DNA from: Sva-07 sp963747375
Lineage (GTDB): Bacteria > Actinomycetota > Acidimicrobiia > Acidimicrobiales > Ilumatobacteraceae
Reading direction: 5' to 3'
Assembly (NCBI GenBank): GCA_963747375.1
Contig: CAVVFL010000013.1
Span: 1-64,000, forward strand
Length of the DNA: 64,000 nucleotides
Shown here: positions 27,989-36,622 of the stretch, piece by piece
Position numbering within the stretch: position 1 is the stretch's first letter
How the letters are laid out: each line of letters begins with the position of its first letter
The notes under the pieces: generated by a model
What the model was told of the DNA's origin: nothing
Database searches by the model: none
The model's input: the letters and a program-made list of their open reading frames with translations, nothing else
Translations under genes and position numbers: made by a program

Positions 27989-28777
27989 TCAGGAGAGTTC
28001 GGTGGCCACGTCCATCGGCACGGTTCGTGCCACGACCACCGTTGCGCCCTCGTCGACCAGTTCGGCGAGGGCGTTGCCATGTTCGCCCTCGGCGAACCAC
28101 GTGGCGCCACTTCCCGCCAGGGTCGGAGCCGTTCCGGTACGAGCGCCGATGGCGTCACGCCAGTGGGCGAGGCGTGGTTCGACGACGAGCGCGGCCGCTT
28201 CGAGATCGTTGCATCCCGAACCTGTCGGCCCGCCGAGCTCGTCCCATGCCCGATATGCGGCGGGTGTGCTGACGGCGAGCGGCGGGATCACGAGGGTGAC
28301 GGTGACGTCGAGGTGGGGGAGTGGCTCGACGGTTTCGCCGATGCCGGTGACCCGTGCTCGACCTCCGACGAGGCAGAAGGGGATGTCGGCGCCGAGCCGT
28401 GCCGCGTCGGCGAGGTCGTCAGCGGCCGTACCGAATCCGGCCCAGCGAAGTGCGGTGGCCGCATCGGTCGAGCCGCCGCCGAGGCCGCCGCCGTGGGGAA
28501 TCCGCTTGTCGATGGTGACGTGGGCGAGGCGGCCGGCGAGCCGGAGTGCCCTGGCGACGAGGTTCGAATCGTCGAGCGGCATCCCGGTGGAGAAGGGGCC
28601 GGTGGCTGCCAGGCCTCGACGAGCGGGGTCGATCACGAGGACGTCGTGGAGGTCGAGGCTGACCATCTCGGCGTCGATCAGGTGGTAGCCGTCGGGGCGG
28701 ATTCCGGTGATCCGCAGCGATCTCGTCAGCTTGGCGTGGGCTCTGAGCGACACCGGTGATGCGTCGGCCGCTCCCAT
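27989..28777 (-). CDS. ispE: 4-diphosphocytidyl-2-C-methyl-D-erythritol kinase
   Basis: GHMP-family kinase of the MEP isoprenoid pathway; phosphorylates CDP-methylerythritol with ATP. 262 residues, intact. The N-terminus is AHAKLTRSLRITGIRPDGYHLIDAEM, the GHMP ATP-binding loop is IPHGGGLGGGSTDAATAL, and a C-terminal glycine motif is PTLAGSGATWF. AKLTRSL has Thr where many homologues have Asn (AKxNL), a small departure. The gene follows rsmA by 10 bp, yet TAACGT 7 nt upstream of the ATG could also drive a leaderless transcript. Confidence 0.94.
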   Translation of the reverse strand: MGAADASPVSLRAHAKLTRSLRITGIRPDGYHLIDAEMVSLDLHDVLVIDPARRGLAATGPFSTGMPLDDSNLVARALRLAGRLAHVTIDKRIPHGGGLGGGSTDAATALRWAGFGTAADDLADAARLGADIPFCLVGGRARVTGIGETVEPLPHLDVTVTLVIPPLAVSTPAAYRAWDELGGPTGSGCNDLEAAALVVEPRLAHWRDAIGARTGTAPTLAGSGATWFAEGEHGNALAELVDEGATVVVARTVPMDVATELS

Positions 28778-28784
28778 CTCGGCG

Positions 28785-28790
28785 ACGTTA
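28785..28790 (-). promoter_or_regulatory. -10 box (TAACGT) for leaderless ispE mRNA
   Basis: TAACGT ends 7 nt before the ispE ATG and overlaps the rsmA stop. It fits the window-wide TAnnnT-N6/7-start pattern; ispE may therefore have its own start in addition to operon transcription. Confidence 0.45.
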
Positions 28791-29639
28791 GCCCTGCGCG
28801 CCGGCGGCGAGGTGAGCGTCGGTCAGTCGACACCAGGCGTCGACGTCGAGTTCCTCCGGGCGCGCCGTCGGGCTGATCGCGGCTGCGTCGAACGTGTCCG
28901 GTGCGACGATGCCGGCGAGCGAGCGGCGCAGCATCTTGCGTCGCTGTCCGAAGCCGGCTCGCACGAGCGCAAAGAGGGCGTCGGGGTCGGTGGCCGGTGG
29001 TTCGTGGCGGGTGATCTCGACCAGTGCCGACTCGACGTTCGGCCGGGGGACGAACACCGACGCGGGGACATGGCCGACGATCTTCGCCGTTCCCCAGTAC
29101 GCCGTCTTGACGCTGACGGCGCCGTAGGCCGAGGTGCGCGGCGCGGCGGCGAAGCGTTCGGCCGCCTCGCGCTGGACCATCACGATCATCCGCTCGATGG
29201 CGGGCACGTCGTCGAGGAGGTCGCAGATCAGCGGGGTGGCGACGTTGTAGGGGAGGTTGGCGACGAGCACCCAACCCGGTTCGTCGGGAGCGACCTCGGG
29301 TGAGTCGCCGGCGAGGACGCTCGACCAGTCGAGCTGCATCGCATCGCCTTCGACGACCTCGACGTTGTCGCGGTCGGACACGACGTCGCGCAGGATGGGG
29401 ACCACACCGCGGTCGACCTCGATGGCGATGATCCGGGCGCCGGTGTCGGCGAGTGCGAGCGTGAGCGATCCGAGCCCGGCGCCGATCTCGACCACCCGGT
29501 CGCCGGCGCCGACCCGGGCGAGGGCCGCGATGCGGCGCACCGTGTTCGGGTCGGCGACGAAGTTCTGGCCGAGGTCTCGGCGCGGAGCGAGCGACGCCGA
29601 TTCGAGGAGTTCTCGAATGGCCGGACGCGAGTGCGTCAC
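28788..29639 (-). CDS. rsmA: 16S rRNA (adenine1518-N6/adenine1519-N6)-dimethyltransferase
   Basis: Dimethylates two adjacent adenines near the 3' end of 16S rRNA (KsgA). 283 residues, intact. Signatures: RRDLGQNFVADPNTVRRIA, SAM motif RVVEIGAGLGSLTLALA, and the adenine-binding NLPYNVATPLI. The GTG at 29639 overlaps the upstream gene's stop (GTGA) and gives the expected N-terminus. Order tatD, (rpfB position), rsmA, ispE is conserved in actinobacteria. Confidence 0.96.
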   Translation of the reverse strand: MTHSRPAIRELLESASLAPRRDLGQNFVADPNTVRRIAALARVGAGDRVVEIGAGLGSLTLALADTGARIIAIEVDRGVVPILRDVVSDRDNVEVVEGDAMQLDWSSVLAGDSPEVAPDEPGWVLVANLPYNVATPLICDLLDDVPAIERMIVMVQREAAERFAAAPRTSAYGAVSVKTAYWGTAKIVGHVPASVFVPRPNVESALVEITRHEPPATDPDALFALVRAGFGQRRKMLRRSLAGIVAPDTFDAAAISPTARPEELDVDAWCRLTDAHLAAGAQG

Positions 29640-30208
29640 TGACGGATCTCGACCGGGATCGGTGCGTCGGTGAGGTCGGCGATCTCGGCGAAGAGTTCCG
29701 GGGCCAACACGAGCTGGTTGCCGGCAGTGCTCGGGGCGAGGATCGCAGTGCAGGTGACCGACCGATTGTTGTCGAGGTTGACGACGGTCAGCCGCTGGCC
29801 GCTGCTGATGCCGGGGATCATGCAGGCCTCCGCTGTTCCGAGTGTGCTGCGGAACGTGGCGGTGGTCGTGATCCGGGCGATCGCGGGAGGTGCGGGAACG
29901 GCGATCTCGGAAAGTCCTGCGCCGACCTGTCCGGACGGGCCGTCGAGGAACACCGGTGAGGCGTCGCTGACGTCGGCGTCGGGCGTGGCCCGGGTGGTCG
30001 ACTGGTCGACGACGGCGATGCCGGCGGTCGCGACGTTCGGCGCTCCGCTGTCGGACTGGTCGGCCCACCAGAGCGCCGGCAACGCCACGAGTGTCAATGC
30101 GCTCGCCAACAGGATGCGGCGTCGGTCGGGTGGGGTGAGTGCCATGGTTGTTCGCCCGATCCTGCGCAGTCGCGCACTGGCGCGATCAGCAGGATGAAGG
30201 GCAGTCAT
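29636..30208 (-). CDS. Secreted or membrane-anchored protein with a double-psi beta-barrel-like end, at the usual rpfB position
   Basis: 190 residues. The ATG at 30208 follows CGAGGGGTACG, a good ribosome site. A membrane anchor or signal helix (ILLASALTLVALPALWWA) lies near residue 30. A low-complexity region follows, then a C-terminal domain: ITTTATFRSTLGTAEACMIPG, GQRLTVVNLDNNRSVTCTAIL, LVLAPELFAEIADLTDAPIPVEIR. The last block has the shape of RlpA/expansin-type double-psi barrels, which act at peptidoglycan. In many actinobacteria rpfB occupies this slot between tatD and rsmA. No Rpf lysozyme-like domain is present, so it is not RpfB. Cell-wall role inferred. Confidence 0.65.
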   Translation of the reverse strand: MTALHPADRASARLRRIGRTTMALTPPDRRRILLASALTLVALPALWWADQSDSGAPNVATAGIAVVDQSTTRATPDADVSDASPVFLDGPSGQVGAGLSEIAVPAPPAIARITTTATFRSTLGTAEACMIPGISSGQRLTVVNLDNNRSVTCTAILAPSTAGNQLVLAPELFAEIADLTDAPIPVEIRQ

Positions 30209-30305
30209 CGTACCCCTCGGCGCCGTCGTTGACGAGTCCGACGGCGCCGACGACCACGGTGAGTGGTCGGCCATGTCGGGCTGTTTCGCGCCGACTCCGG
30301 GCCGA

Positions 30306-31061
30306 TCAGGAGAGCGTGAAGAACGCCGCGGCGTTGTCGGTGGTGGCCCGTGCGATGTCGGCCACCGGCACGTCGCGGAGGTCGGCGATGAACTGGCCGA
30401 CGTGGGGGACCCACGCGGGCTGGTTGGGTCGCCCGCGGTGAGGGACCGGTGCGAGGTACGGACTGTCGGTCTCGACGAGCATGCGATCGAGCGGACACAT
30501 GGCCGCCGCCGCTTGCACTTCCGGCGCTCCCTTGAACGTCACGATGCCCGAGAACGAGAGCGTCGCTCCGATGTCGAGCGCTCGTCGGGCCTCGTCGGGG
30601 CCGCCGGTGAAGCAGTGCAAGACCGTCCGCTCCGGCACGCCGGCGTCCGCGAGGACGGCGAACGTGTCGTCCCACGCATCGCGGGAATGGATCACGAGCG
30701 CGAGGCCGCGATCGTTCGCGAACTGGATCTGCTCGGCGAACACCCGCTGCTGGACCTCGCGCGGTGAGTGGTCGTAGTAGTAGTCGAGTCCGGCCTCGCC
30801 GACGGCGACGATCCCCGGCGTGTCGAGCAGGTCGACGATCGTCTCGACACCCTGGATGGCGTCGTGCGGGTGGAGCCCGACCGTCGCATGCACGTGTCGG
30901 TGGTCGGCGGCGACGGCGATCGCGGCGAGTGACGTGTCACGATCACAGCCGACGGTGATCAGCGTGGTGACGCCCGCCGCTGCGGCAGCCGCAATGGCCG
31001 AGCCGGTGCCGTCGGGGATCCGGGCGTCGTGCACATGGCAGTGCGAGTCGGTCCAGACCAT
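30306..31061 (-). CDS. tatD: TatD family metal-dependent hydrolase (DNase)
   Basis: 251 residues, intact TIM-barrel metallohydrolase. Signatures: DSHCHVHDARI (metal His pair), VGLHPHDA, VAVGEAGLDYYYDHSPREVQ, LVIHSRDAWDDT, LHCFTGGPDEA and LVETDSPYLAPVPHRGRPNQP. Family members remove 3' ends of DNA or D-Tyr-like adducts. The ATG overlaps the metG stop (TGATG), so the two are cotranscribed. Confidence 0.94.
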   Translation of the reverse strand: MVWTDSHCHVHDARIPDGTGSAIAAAAAAGVTTLITVGCDRDTSLAAIAVAADHRHVHATVGLHPHDAIQGVETIVDLLDTPGIVAVGEAGLDYYYDHSPREVQQRVFAEQIQFANDRGLALVIHSRDAWDDTFAVLADAGVPERTVLHCFTGGPDEARRALDIGATLSFSGIVTFKGAPEVQAAAAMCPLDRMLVETDSPYLAPVPHRGRPNQPAWVPHVGQFIADLRDVPVADIARATTDNAAAFFTLS

Positions 31062-32575
31062 CACAGGCGGGGGAAGAGGGCGTCGCCCTTGGTGACCGTG
31101 GCGCCGGGGGTGTACCCGCCCCATGCGGCGGCGTCGGGGAGGCGTTGGTCGGCGACGAGGCCGGGCAGGCCGATGCGTTCCCAGATGGCCTGCGCCGTGT
31201 CGGGGACGGCCGGCGAGGCGAGGATCGCGACGATGCGCAACGCTTCGAGGGCGTCACCCATCACGGCGTCGACGCCCGCGCCGGGCTCTGCTTTCCACGG
31301 TTCGTTGACCTCGAGGTGGCCGTTGGTGGCGTGCACCAGCGACCAGGTCGCCTCGAGCGCGCGGCTCGGTTGCACGACGTCCCAGTGGGCGGCGGTGTCG
31401 GTGAACGCGCTCGCAGCGACGGCGGCCAGCGGGCTGTCGGGATCGGGTGCGGTGCCGACGCCGTTGCACTTCTTTGCCACCACGGTGGCGACACGGGCGA
31501 GCAGGTTGCCGAGGTTGTTGGCGAGGTCGGAGTTGTAGCGCGACGTGAACCCCTCGATCGAGAAGTCGCCGTCGTTGCCGTACGCGGTGTCGGCGAGCAC
31601 GTAGTAGCGGAATCCGTCGACGCCCACGTCGTCGACGAGGTCGAGCGGGTCGACCACGTTGCCGGAGGTCTTGCTCATCTTCTCGCCGCCGCTGAGCAGC
31701 CAGCCGCCGATCGCCCAGCCCTTCGGGAGTTCGACGCCGGCCGACATCAGCATCGCCGGCCAGTACACGCAGTGTTGGCGGACGATGTCCTTGCCGATCA
31801 GGTGGTAGTCGACCGGCCACCAGTCGGTGTAGCCGTCGGTGCCGTCGCCGAAGCCGGTCGCCGCGAGGTAGTTGGTGAGGGCGTCGAACCACACGTAGGT
31901 GACGTGCTTGGGGTCCCATGGCAGCGGGATGCCCCACTCGAGCGAGGTGCGGCTGATCGAGAAGTCGCGCAGCCCGCTCTTGATGAGCCCGATCGCTTCG
32001 TTGCCCCGATGCTCGGGTGTCAGGGCGGTGGGGTGGGCGGCGTACCAGTCGAGCAGCCGGTCCTCGAACCGCGACAGGCGGAAGAACCAGTTCTCCTCCT
32101 CGAAGTACTCGACGGGCCGGTTGTGGATCGGGCAGCAGTCGGCGACGCCGTCGACCGTGATCAGTTCGTCGTCGGCGTAGTACTCCTCGCAGGCAACGCA
32201 GTACTTGCCGGCGAACGTGTCGAGCTCGATGTCGCCGGCGTCGTAGCAGCGCTGGAGGAGCTCGGCCACGGCGGCCTTGTGGCGCGGTTCGGTGGTGCGG
32301 ATGAAGTCGTCGTTGGCGATGTTGAGCCGCTTCCAGGCGTCGGCGAACTTCGGGGCGATGGCGTCGACGAACTCCTGCGGCGACTGCCCGGCGGCCTCGG
32401 CGGTCTGCTGGATCTTGAGGCCGTGCTCGTCGGTGCCGGTCAGGAATTTGACGTCGTCGCCGAGCAGGCGGTGCCAGCGGGTGAGCGCGTCGCCGACGAT
32501 CGTCGTGTACGCATGGCCGAGGTGCGGCTCGGCGTTGACGTAGTAGATCGGGGTCGTCACGTAGAACCGGGTCAC
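31061..32575 (-). CDS. metG: Methionyl-tRNA synthetase
   Basis: Charges initiator and elongator tRNA-Met. 504 residues, intact class I synthetase. The HIGH motif is AEPHLGHAYTTIV near residue 20. The knuckle region is KYCVACEEYYADDEL...CCPIHNRPVE. The KMSKS motif is GEKMSKTSGNVVDP, followed by the anticodon-binding helical domain. It lacks the C-terminal tRNA-binding extension of longer MetG forms. The GTG at 32575 gives the standard FYVTTPIYYVNAEPHLGH start; TAGCGT 6 nt upstream indicates a leaderless message. Confidence 0.97.
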   Translation of the reverse strand: MTRFYVTTPIYYVNAEPHLGHAYTTIVGDALTRWHRLLGDDVKFLTGTDEHGLKIQQTAEAAGQSPQEFVDAIAPKFADAWKRLNIANDDFIRTTEPRHKAAVAELLQRCYDAGDIELDTFAGKYCVACEEYYADDELITVDGVADCCPIHNRPVEYFEEENWFFRLSRFEDRLLDWYAAHPTALTPEHRGNEAIGLIKSGLRDFSISRTSLEWGIPLPWDPKHVTYVWFDALTNYLAATGFGDGTDGYTDWWPVDYHLIGKDIVRQHCVYWPAMLMSAGVELPKGWAIGGWLLSGGEKMSKTSGNVVDPLDLVDDVGVDGFRYYVLADTAYGNDGDFSIEGFTSRYNSDLANNLGNLLARVATVVAKKCNGVGTAPDPDSPLAAVAASAFTDTAAHWDVVQPSRALEATWSLVHATNGHLEVNEPWKAEPGAGVDAVMGDALEALRIVAILASPAVPDTAQAIWERIGLPGLVADQRLPDAAAWGGYTPGATVTKGDALFPRL

Positions 32576-32581
32576 GCCAGC

Positions 32582-32587
32582 ACGCTA
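32582..32587 (-). promoter_or_regulatory. -10 box (TAGCGT) for leaderless metG mRNA
   Basis: TAGCGT ends 6 nt before the GTG start at 32575; no ribosome site could fit between. It overlaps the end of the preceding DUF2157 gene. Confidence 0.55.
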
Positions 32588-33571
32588 GAGGCTGGCCTCT
32601 CCCTGCCCACCGATGCGTTTCGGCCCCCGGGTCGAACGGGCGATCACGGCGACCACGACGACGAGCCCCACCACCGCTACGACCGCAGCCCCGAAGGCGC
32701 CGTTCAGCGTGGTGATCAACAGCCCTTGGAGCGACTGGAGGAAGGCGATGACGCCGATCACGAGGATCGGGACGAGGTGGCGGGCCAGCCCGACGGCGAC
32801 GACGCCGCCGGCGGTGATCGTCGCGATGATCGACGCGGTCAGTTCGCTCACGTCGGCCCACATCACGGCGCCGATCATCGCTGCCACCGCGGCGACGGCG
32901 AGCACGTAGAGCTCGGGTCGCAGTCGCTGTGTGATCGCCAGGGCGCCGATGGCGACGGCCGCCAGCGAGACGAGGATCCCACCGAACCACGATGGAGTCG
33001 ACAGGAGGGCGCCGATCCCGCCGAGGGTGAGTCCGGCGCCGACGGCGGTCGTGAGCACCTGGAGCGGTCGGTCGAGGTTGCGCCACAGCGCGGCCCCGAT
33101 CGCGAACACCGGGAGCCCGACGATCAGGACGTTCCAGCCCGGCTCGTCGAGCGCTGCGGCGTCGACCAGGATGCCGGTGGTCAAGGCGACGCCGCCCGTC
33201 CCGATGAGCCACATGAACGAGGCCAGTCTGCGGGACCCCGGGTCGTCGATCTGGATGAGCCGTGTTCCGGCGATGAACCCGAGGGCCGCGATGGCGATGC
33301 CGATCGCCAACTGTCCGGCGATGTCCAGTGATCGCCAACTCTGGCCGACCATCATGGCGCCGCTCATGAGCGCGAGGACGCTGCCGAGGTACACGGCGAG
33401 TTCGGCGACGATCGAGAGCCGAGGTGACGCAGGAGCGTCGTGATGTTCGAAGGCGCGGATCGCCTCGACCTGGTCGCTGGTGAGCAAGCCGTGTTCGACC
33501 CAGTGCTCGGCGTGCTCGTCGAGCCAATCGGAGTCGGTCCCGTCGGGTCGGCTGGGGAACAGGGAGATCAT
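32585..33571 (-). CDS. DUF2157-type multi-pass membrane protein
   Basis: 328 residues, intact. The soluble head (SDWLDEHAEHWVEHGLLTSDQVEAI) is typical of DUF2157, followed by ten or so short hydrophobic helices (AVYLGSVLALMSGAMMV, LAIGIAIAALGFIAGT, VLIVGLPVFAIGAALW and others). The ATG at 33571 has GAGAGGAG 7 nt upstream, so I reject a much longer upstream extension. The family has no known function. It lies upstream of metG on the same strand but metG has its own -10 box. Confidence 0.8.
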   Translation of the reverse strand: MISLFPSRPDGTDSDWLDEHAEHWVEHGLLTSDQVEAIRAFEHHDAPASPRLSIVAELAVYLGSVLALMSGAMMVGQSWRSLDIAGQLAIGIAIAALGFIAGTRLIQIDDPGSRRLASFMWLIGTGGVALTTGILVDAAALDEPGWNVLIVGLPVFAIGAALWRNLDRPLQVLTTAVGAGLTLGGIGALLSTPSWFGGILVSLAAVAIGALAITQRLRPELYVLAVAAVAAMIGAVMWADVSELTASIIATITAGGVVAVGLARHLVPILVIGVIAFLQSLQGLLITTLNGAFGAAVVAVVGLVVVVAVIARSTRGPKRIGGQGEASL

Positions 33572-33654
33572 GGCGACTCCTCTCGTTCGGCTTCTCACTT
33601 GCATCATCGGGCCGAGTGCGTCGGTGTGGGTAGGGCCGATCGGCCTCGCGTCGG

Positions 33655-33660
33655 TACCGT
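33655..33660 (+). promoter_or_regulatory. -10 box (TACCGT) for leaderless thioesterase mRNA
   Basis: TACCGT, then exactly 7 nt, then the ATG at 33668. Confidence 0.55.
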
Positions 33661-33667
33661 GCGGGCA

Positions 33668-34507
33668 ATGACCGGAGTCTTCGCCGCTGCAACCGCGGTT
33701 CATCGGATCTCGACGAACGAACCCGCGGACGGCGAGACGGTGACGACGTTCGCCGCCGAGGTGCAACCTGGCTGGGACATCGGTGGGAACGCCAACGGCG
33801 GGTACCTGATGGCGATTGCCGGGCGGGCGATGAGCGAGGTCGTCGGCCGGCCTCCGGTGACACTGACGGCCCATTATCTGCGCCCGGCGCCGACCGGTCG
33901 CTGCGAGGTCGTGGTGACGACGGTGCGGACCGGCCGCCGCTTCGCCACGGCGACCGCATCGCTGGTGATGTTCGACGGCGACGATCGGCGCGAGATCATC
34001 CGGCTGCTCGGCACGTTCGGCGAGCAGACGTCGGGCGGCCCGTCGTACATCGCCGAGGGTCCGGTCGAGATCCCGGACTACGACGACTGTGAGCTTCCGC
34101 CGACCGCGGACGAGGGTCCGAAGCCGGCGATGATGGAGCGGCTCGCGAGCCGGATCTATCCGGGCGACGAAGGGTTCCGCACCGGCACGCCGACCGGTGA
34201 AGCCCGAATCCGAGGATGGTTCGCGTTCGCCGATCACGAGCCGATCGATGCGATCGGGCTGCTGCTGGTGGCCGACGCGTTCCCGCCACCGGTCTTCAAC
34301 ACCGAGCTGCCGGTGGCGTGGGCGCCGACCGTCGAGCTGACCGTGCACATCCGCGGCGTTCCCGTGCCGGGCCCGCTGCGGTGTTCGTTCCGATCACGGT
34401 TCGTGCACGACGGCATGCTCGACGAGGACGGTGAGATCTGGGACTCCGCCGGCGTCCTCGTCGCCCAGAGCCGCCAGCTCGCTCTCATGCCCCGCCCACC
34501 CGCCTGA
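33668..34507 (+). CDS. Acyl-CoA thioesterase family protein (TesB-like double hotdog)
   Basis: 279 residues, intact. The N-terminal hotdog has PGWDIGGNANGGYLMAIAGRAMSEVVGRPP and TLTAHYLRPAPTGRCEVVVTTVRTGRRFATATASL, both typical of TesB-type or acyl-CoA thioesterase-like proteins. The C-terminal hotdog contains ELTVHIRGVP and the VLVAQSRQLALM ending. Predicted to hydrolyse an acyl-CoA; chain length unknown. The ATG at 33668 is favoured by the -10 box 7 nt upstream and by the lack of a ribosome site at earlier starts. It converges on the HAD-IB gene across a family C hairpin. Confidence 0.82.
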   Translation: MTGVFAAATAVHRISTNEPADGETVTTFAAEVQPGWDIGGNANGGYLMAIAGRAMSEVVGRPPVTLTAHYLRPAPTGRCEVVVTTVRTGRRFATATASLVMFDGDDRREIIRLLGTFGEQTSGGPSYIAEGPVEIPDYDDCELPPTADEGPKPAMMERLASRIYPGDEGFRTGTPTGEARIRGWFAFADHEPIDAIGLLLVADAFPPPVFNTELPVAWAPTVELTVHIRGVPVPGPLRCSFRSRFVHDGMLDEDGEIWDSAGVLVAQSRQLALMPRPPA

Positions 34508-34549
34508 CCGGTTACGCCGGTGCCAGGCACCGGCGTAGACGTCGGTCAG
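34504..34549. terminator. Family C hairpin (GGTGCCAGGCACC core), C1, bidirectional
   Basis: Core arms TACGCCGGTGCC (34513-34524) and GGCACCGGCGTA (34526-34537). An outer CTGACCG/CGGTCAG pair contains both stop codons of the two convergent genes. This suggests a shared terminator. Confidence 0.68.
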
Positions 34550-35370
34550 CGGCGGAGGAAGCCGGAGTTGCGCTTGCCCCCACGGGAGCTGCTGAGGGCG
34601 ACGCCGGCGGCGAAGCTGGCGCCGGCGATGCCGACCGCACCGGCAGACCGCACGGTGCGGCGAACGACCGACTTGGTCTGCGCGCTGAAGATCACGATCG
34701 GCCAGCCGTTGCGGCGGGCGTGGCGTTCGAGTTTCGCGTCAGGATTGACCGCAACGGGGTGTCCGACCGCTTCGAGCATCGGCAGGTCGCTCGCCGAGTC
34801 GCTGTAGGCGTAGCACTGGTCGAGTTCGTAGCCGTTCCAGTTCGCGATCTCGACCATCGCCTCGACCTTGCCGGCGCCGTAGCAGAACGGTCCGTCGAGT
34901 TCGCCCGTGTAGAAGCCGTCGACGACCTTGCTGCGCGTGCCGATCCCCGAGGTCATTCCCAACGAGTGGGCGAGCGGCTCGACGATCTCCTGGGGCGCGG
35001 CCGACACGATGTAGGTGTCACGCCCGGCGTGGCGGTGGCGGTCGAGGAGCCGCCGGGCCTCCGGGCGCAGGCGGGCGAGCAGCCGGGGCAGGATCTCGAC
35101 GTTGAGTGCCTGCAGATCGCTCTGGCGCATCCCGCTGACCGCCTTGAGCACTCTCGCCTTCACGGCATCGGTGGTGTCGTCGCTGGCACCGAACATCTTG
35201 AAGGTGGCGGCGCCGGCCGCGTCGCGGACGAACTCGACGTTCGGGATGAGGCCGGCCTTGCGGGCCTGCAGCGCCAGTGTGTAGGCCGACGAACCCGAGA
35301 TCAGCGTGCGGTCGAGGTCGAAGAACGCAGCGCTCGGCCCGGTTCCGGCGACGTTGACGTACTCACTCAT
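34546..35370 (-). CDS. HAD-IB family phosphatase (SerB-like)
   Basis: 274 residues, intact. HAD motif I is AAFFDLDRTLISGSSAYTLAL, motif II YIVSAAPQEIVEPLA, the conserved YTGELDGPFCYGAGKVEAM block, and motif III CYAYSDSASDLPMLEAVGHPVAVNPD. This is the HAD-IB hydrolase set related to phosphoserine phosphatase and to inhibition-of-morphological-differentiation proteins. The C-terminus has a hydrophobic GAVGIAGASFAAGVALSS helix and basic tail, so it may be membrane-tethered. Its ATG overlaps the rsmI stop by 8 bp. Confidence 0.85.
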   Translation of the reverse strand: MSEYVNVAGTGPSAAFFDLDRTLISGSSAYTLALQARKAGLIPNVEFVRDAAGAATFKMFGASDDTTDAVKARVLKAVSGMRQSDLQALNVEILPRLLARLRPEARRLLDRHRHAGRDTYIVSAAPQEIVEPLAHSLGMTSGIGTRSKVVDGFYTGELDGPFCYGAGKVEAMVEIANWNGYELDQCYAYSDSASDLPMLEAVGHPVAVNPDAKLERHARRNGWPIVIFSAQTKSVVRRTVRSAGAVGIAGASFAAGVALSSSRGGKRNSGFLRR

Positions 35371-36202
35371 GGGTTCCAGTCTGGCGGTCGAGAGCGAGGG
35401 CGAGCGCGTACACCTCGCGTTTGGGTCGTCCGAGGGCCTTCGCGACGGTGGCCGATGCGTCGCGGGTCGACGCTCCGGCGTCGAGTTCCGTGCGCAATGC
35501 GACCCGCACGTCGTCGTCGCTCACGGGTCGATCGTCGATCGGCGCCCCCTCGATCACCAGCACGTATTCGCCTCGGGGTGCTCCGATGTCGAGATCGCCG
35601 AGCGGACCGCGAACCACCTCTTCGTGGAGTTTGGTGAGTTCCCGGGTGACCACGACGACACGGTCGTGGCCGCACGCGTCACGAAGGTCGTCGAGCGTGC
35701 GCAGCACGCGATGCGGCGCCTCGTAGACGACGATGGTGCGATGTTCGGCAGCGATCTCGGCCAGCCGGGCGGCCCGGTCGGCGCCCTTGCGGGGGATGAA
35801 GCCTTCGAACACGAATCGGTCGGTGGCGAGCCCACTGATGGTGAGCGCCATGATGGCCGCGCTCGGGCCCGGGACCGCGCTGACGGTGTAGCCGGCATCG
35901 ATCGCCGCTCGGACGATGCGCTCGCCGGGGTCGGAGATACCCGGAGTGCCGGCGTCGCTGACGATCGCGACATCGCGTCCGTCGCCCAGCGTGTGCAACA
36001 CGTCGGTGATCCGGCTCATCTCGGTGTGGTCGTTGCACACGGCGAGTCGCGCCGCACGGATTCCGGCGTGCTGCAGCAACAGCCCGGTGCGACGGGTGTC
36101 CTCGCAGCACACGAGCGCGGCGTGCGACAGCACGTCGACCGCCCGGGGAGCGAGGTCGCCGAGGTTGCCGATCGGTGTGGCCACCAACCACAGCGTGCTC
36201 AT
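35363..36202 (-). CDS. rsmI: 16S rRNA (cytidine1402-2'-O)-methyltransferase
   Basis: 279 residues, intact. SAM-dependent tetrapyrrole-methylase-fold enzyme acting on 16S rRNA C1402. Signatures: LWLVATPIGNLGDLAPRAVDVL, CEDTRRTGLLLQHAGI, VSDAGTPGISDPGERIV, VPGPSAAIMALTISGL, FEGFIPRKGADR and the VVVTRELTKLHEEV segment. The ATG overlaps the DUF192 stop (ATGA); the stop overlaps the HAD-IB start. Conserved location near metG in actinobacteria. Confidence 0.96.
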   Translation of the reverse strand: MSTLWLVATPIGNLGDLAPRAVDVLSHAALVCCEDTRRTGLLLQHAGIRAARLAVCNDHTEMSRITDVLHTLGDGRDVAIVSDAGTPGISDPGERIVRAAIDAGYTVSAVPGPSAAIMALTISGLATDRFVFEGFIPRKGADRAARLAEIAAEHRTIVVYEAPHRVLRTLDDLRDACGHDRVVVVTRELTKLHEEVVRGPLGDLDIGAPRGEYVLVIEGAPIDDRPVSDDDVRVALRTELDAGASTRDASATVAKALGRPKREVYALALALDRQTGTHE

Positions 36203-36546
36203 GCGTCGTCCGCATCGCCGACGCGGACTTCGACCGCGTCGCCGACGCGCAGACCCCAGCGTCCGAATGCACCGGCCTCGGCCTCGATGATCGATCGGGC
36301 GTTCCAGACCGGAATGCCCACGCGGAACCGCTGCATCTGGATCGTCTTGACGACGACGCCATCCGGGTCGAGGTAGGCGACGTCGATCGGGAACTTCATC
36401 CCGACGGTGTGGATCCATCGGCACGGTTCGATGACGAGCGCGCCCTCGATCGACTCGCGACCGAGCAGTCCGCGGCGACGGGCCCGGCCGCTGTCGGCGA
36501 TTTCTGCTGACGCCAGCACGCGGGCGTCGCACACCAACCAAGCCAT
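36199..36546 (-). CDS. DUF192 family protein
   Basis: 115 residues, intact. Contains the DUF192 landmarks ARRRGLLGRESIEGALVIEPCRWIHTVGMKFPIDVAYLD and VWNARSIIEAEAGAFGRWGLRVGD. No signal peptide, unlike many DUF192 proteins. Function unknown. First gene of the DUF192-rsmI-HAD run, with overlapping stops and starts. Confidence 0.88.
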   Translation of the reverse strand: MAWLVCDARVLASAEIADSGRARRRGLLGRESIEGALVIEPCRWIHTVGMKFPIDVAYLDPDGVVVKTIQMQRFRVGIPVWNARSIIEAEAGAFGRWGLRVGDAVEVRVGDADDA

Positions 36547-36610
36547 GGTCGCAGTGTGCCAGATGGCGGCGCATTCGCACACGACGTCTCGCGGGCCGCT
36601 GCCGGCGCGG

Positions 36611-36616
36611 TACGTT
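36611..36616 (+). promoter_or_regulatory. -10 box (TACGTT) upstream of a leaderless uORF and fetA-like gene
   Basis: TACGTT is followed by 6 nt and then GTG at 36623, which opens a seven-codon frame ending at the ATP-binding protein start. Confidence 0.5.
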
Positions 36617-36622
36617 CGCCCC

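Noticed and set aside
32585..34348. A 587-residue form of the DUF2157 protein starting far upstream
   Set aside because: The extra 259 residues are the antisense of the thioesterase gene, and a good ribosome site precedes the ATG at 33571.
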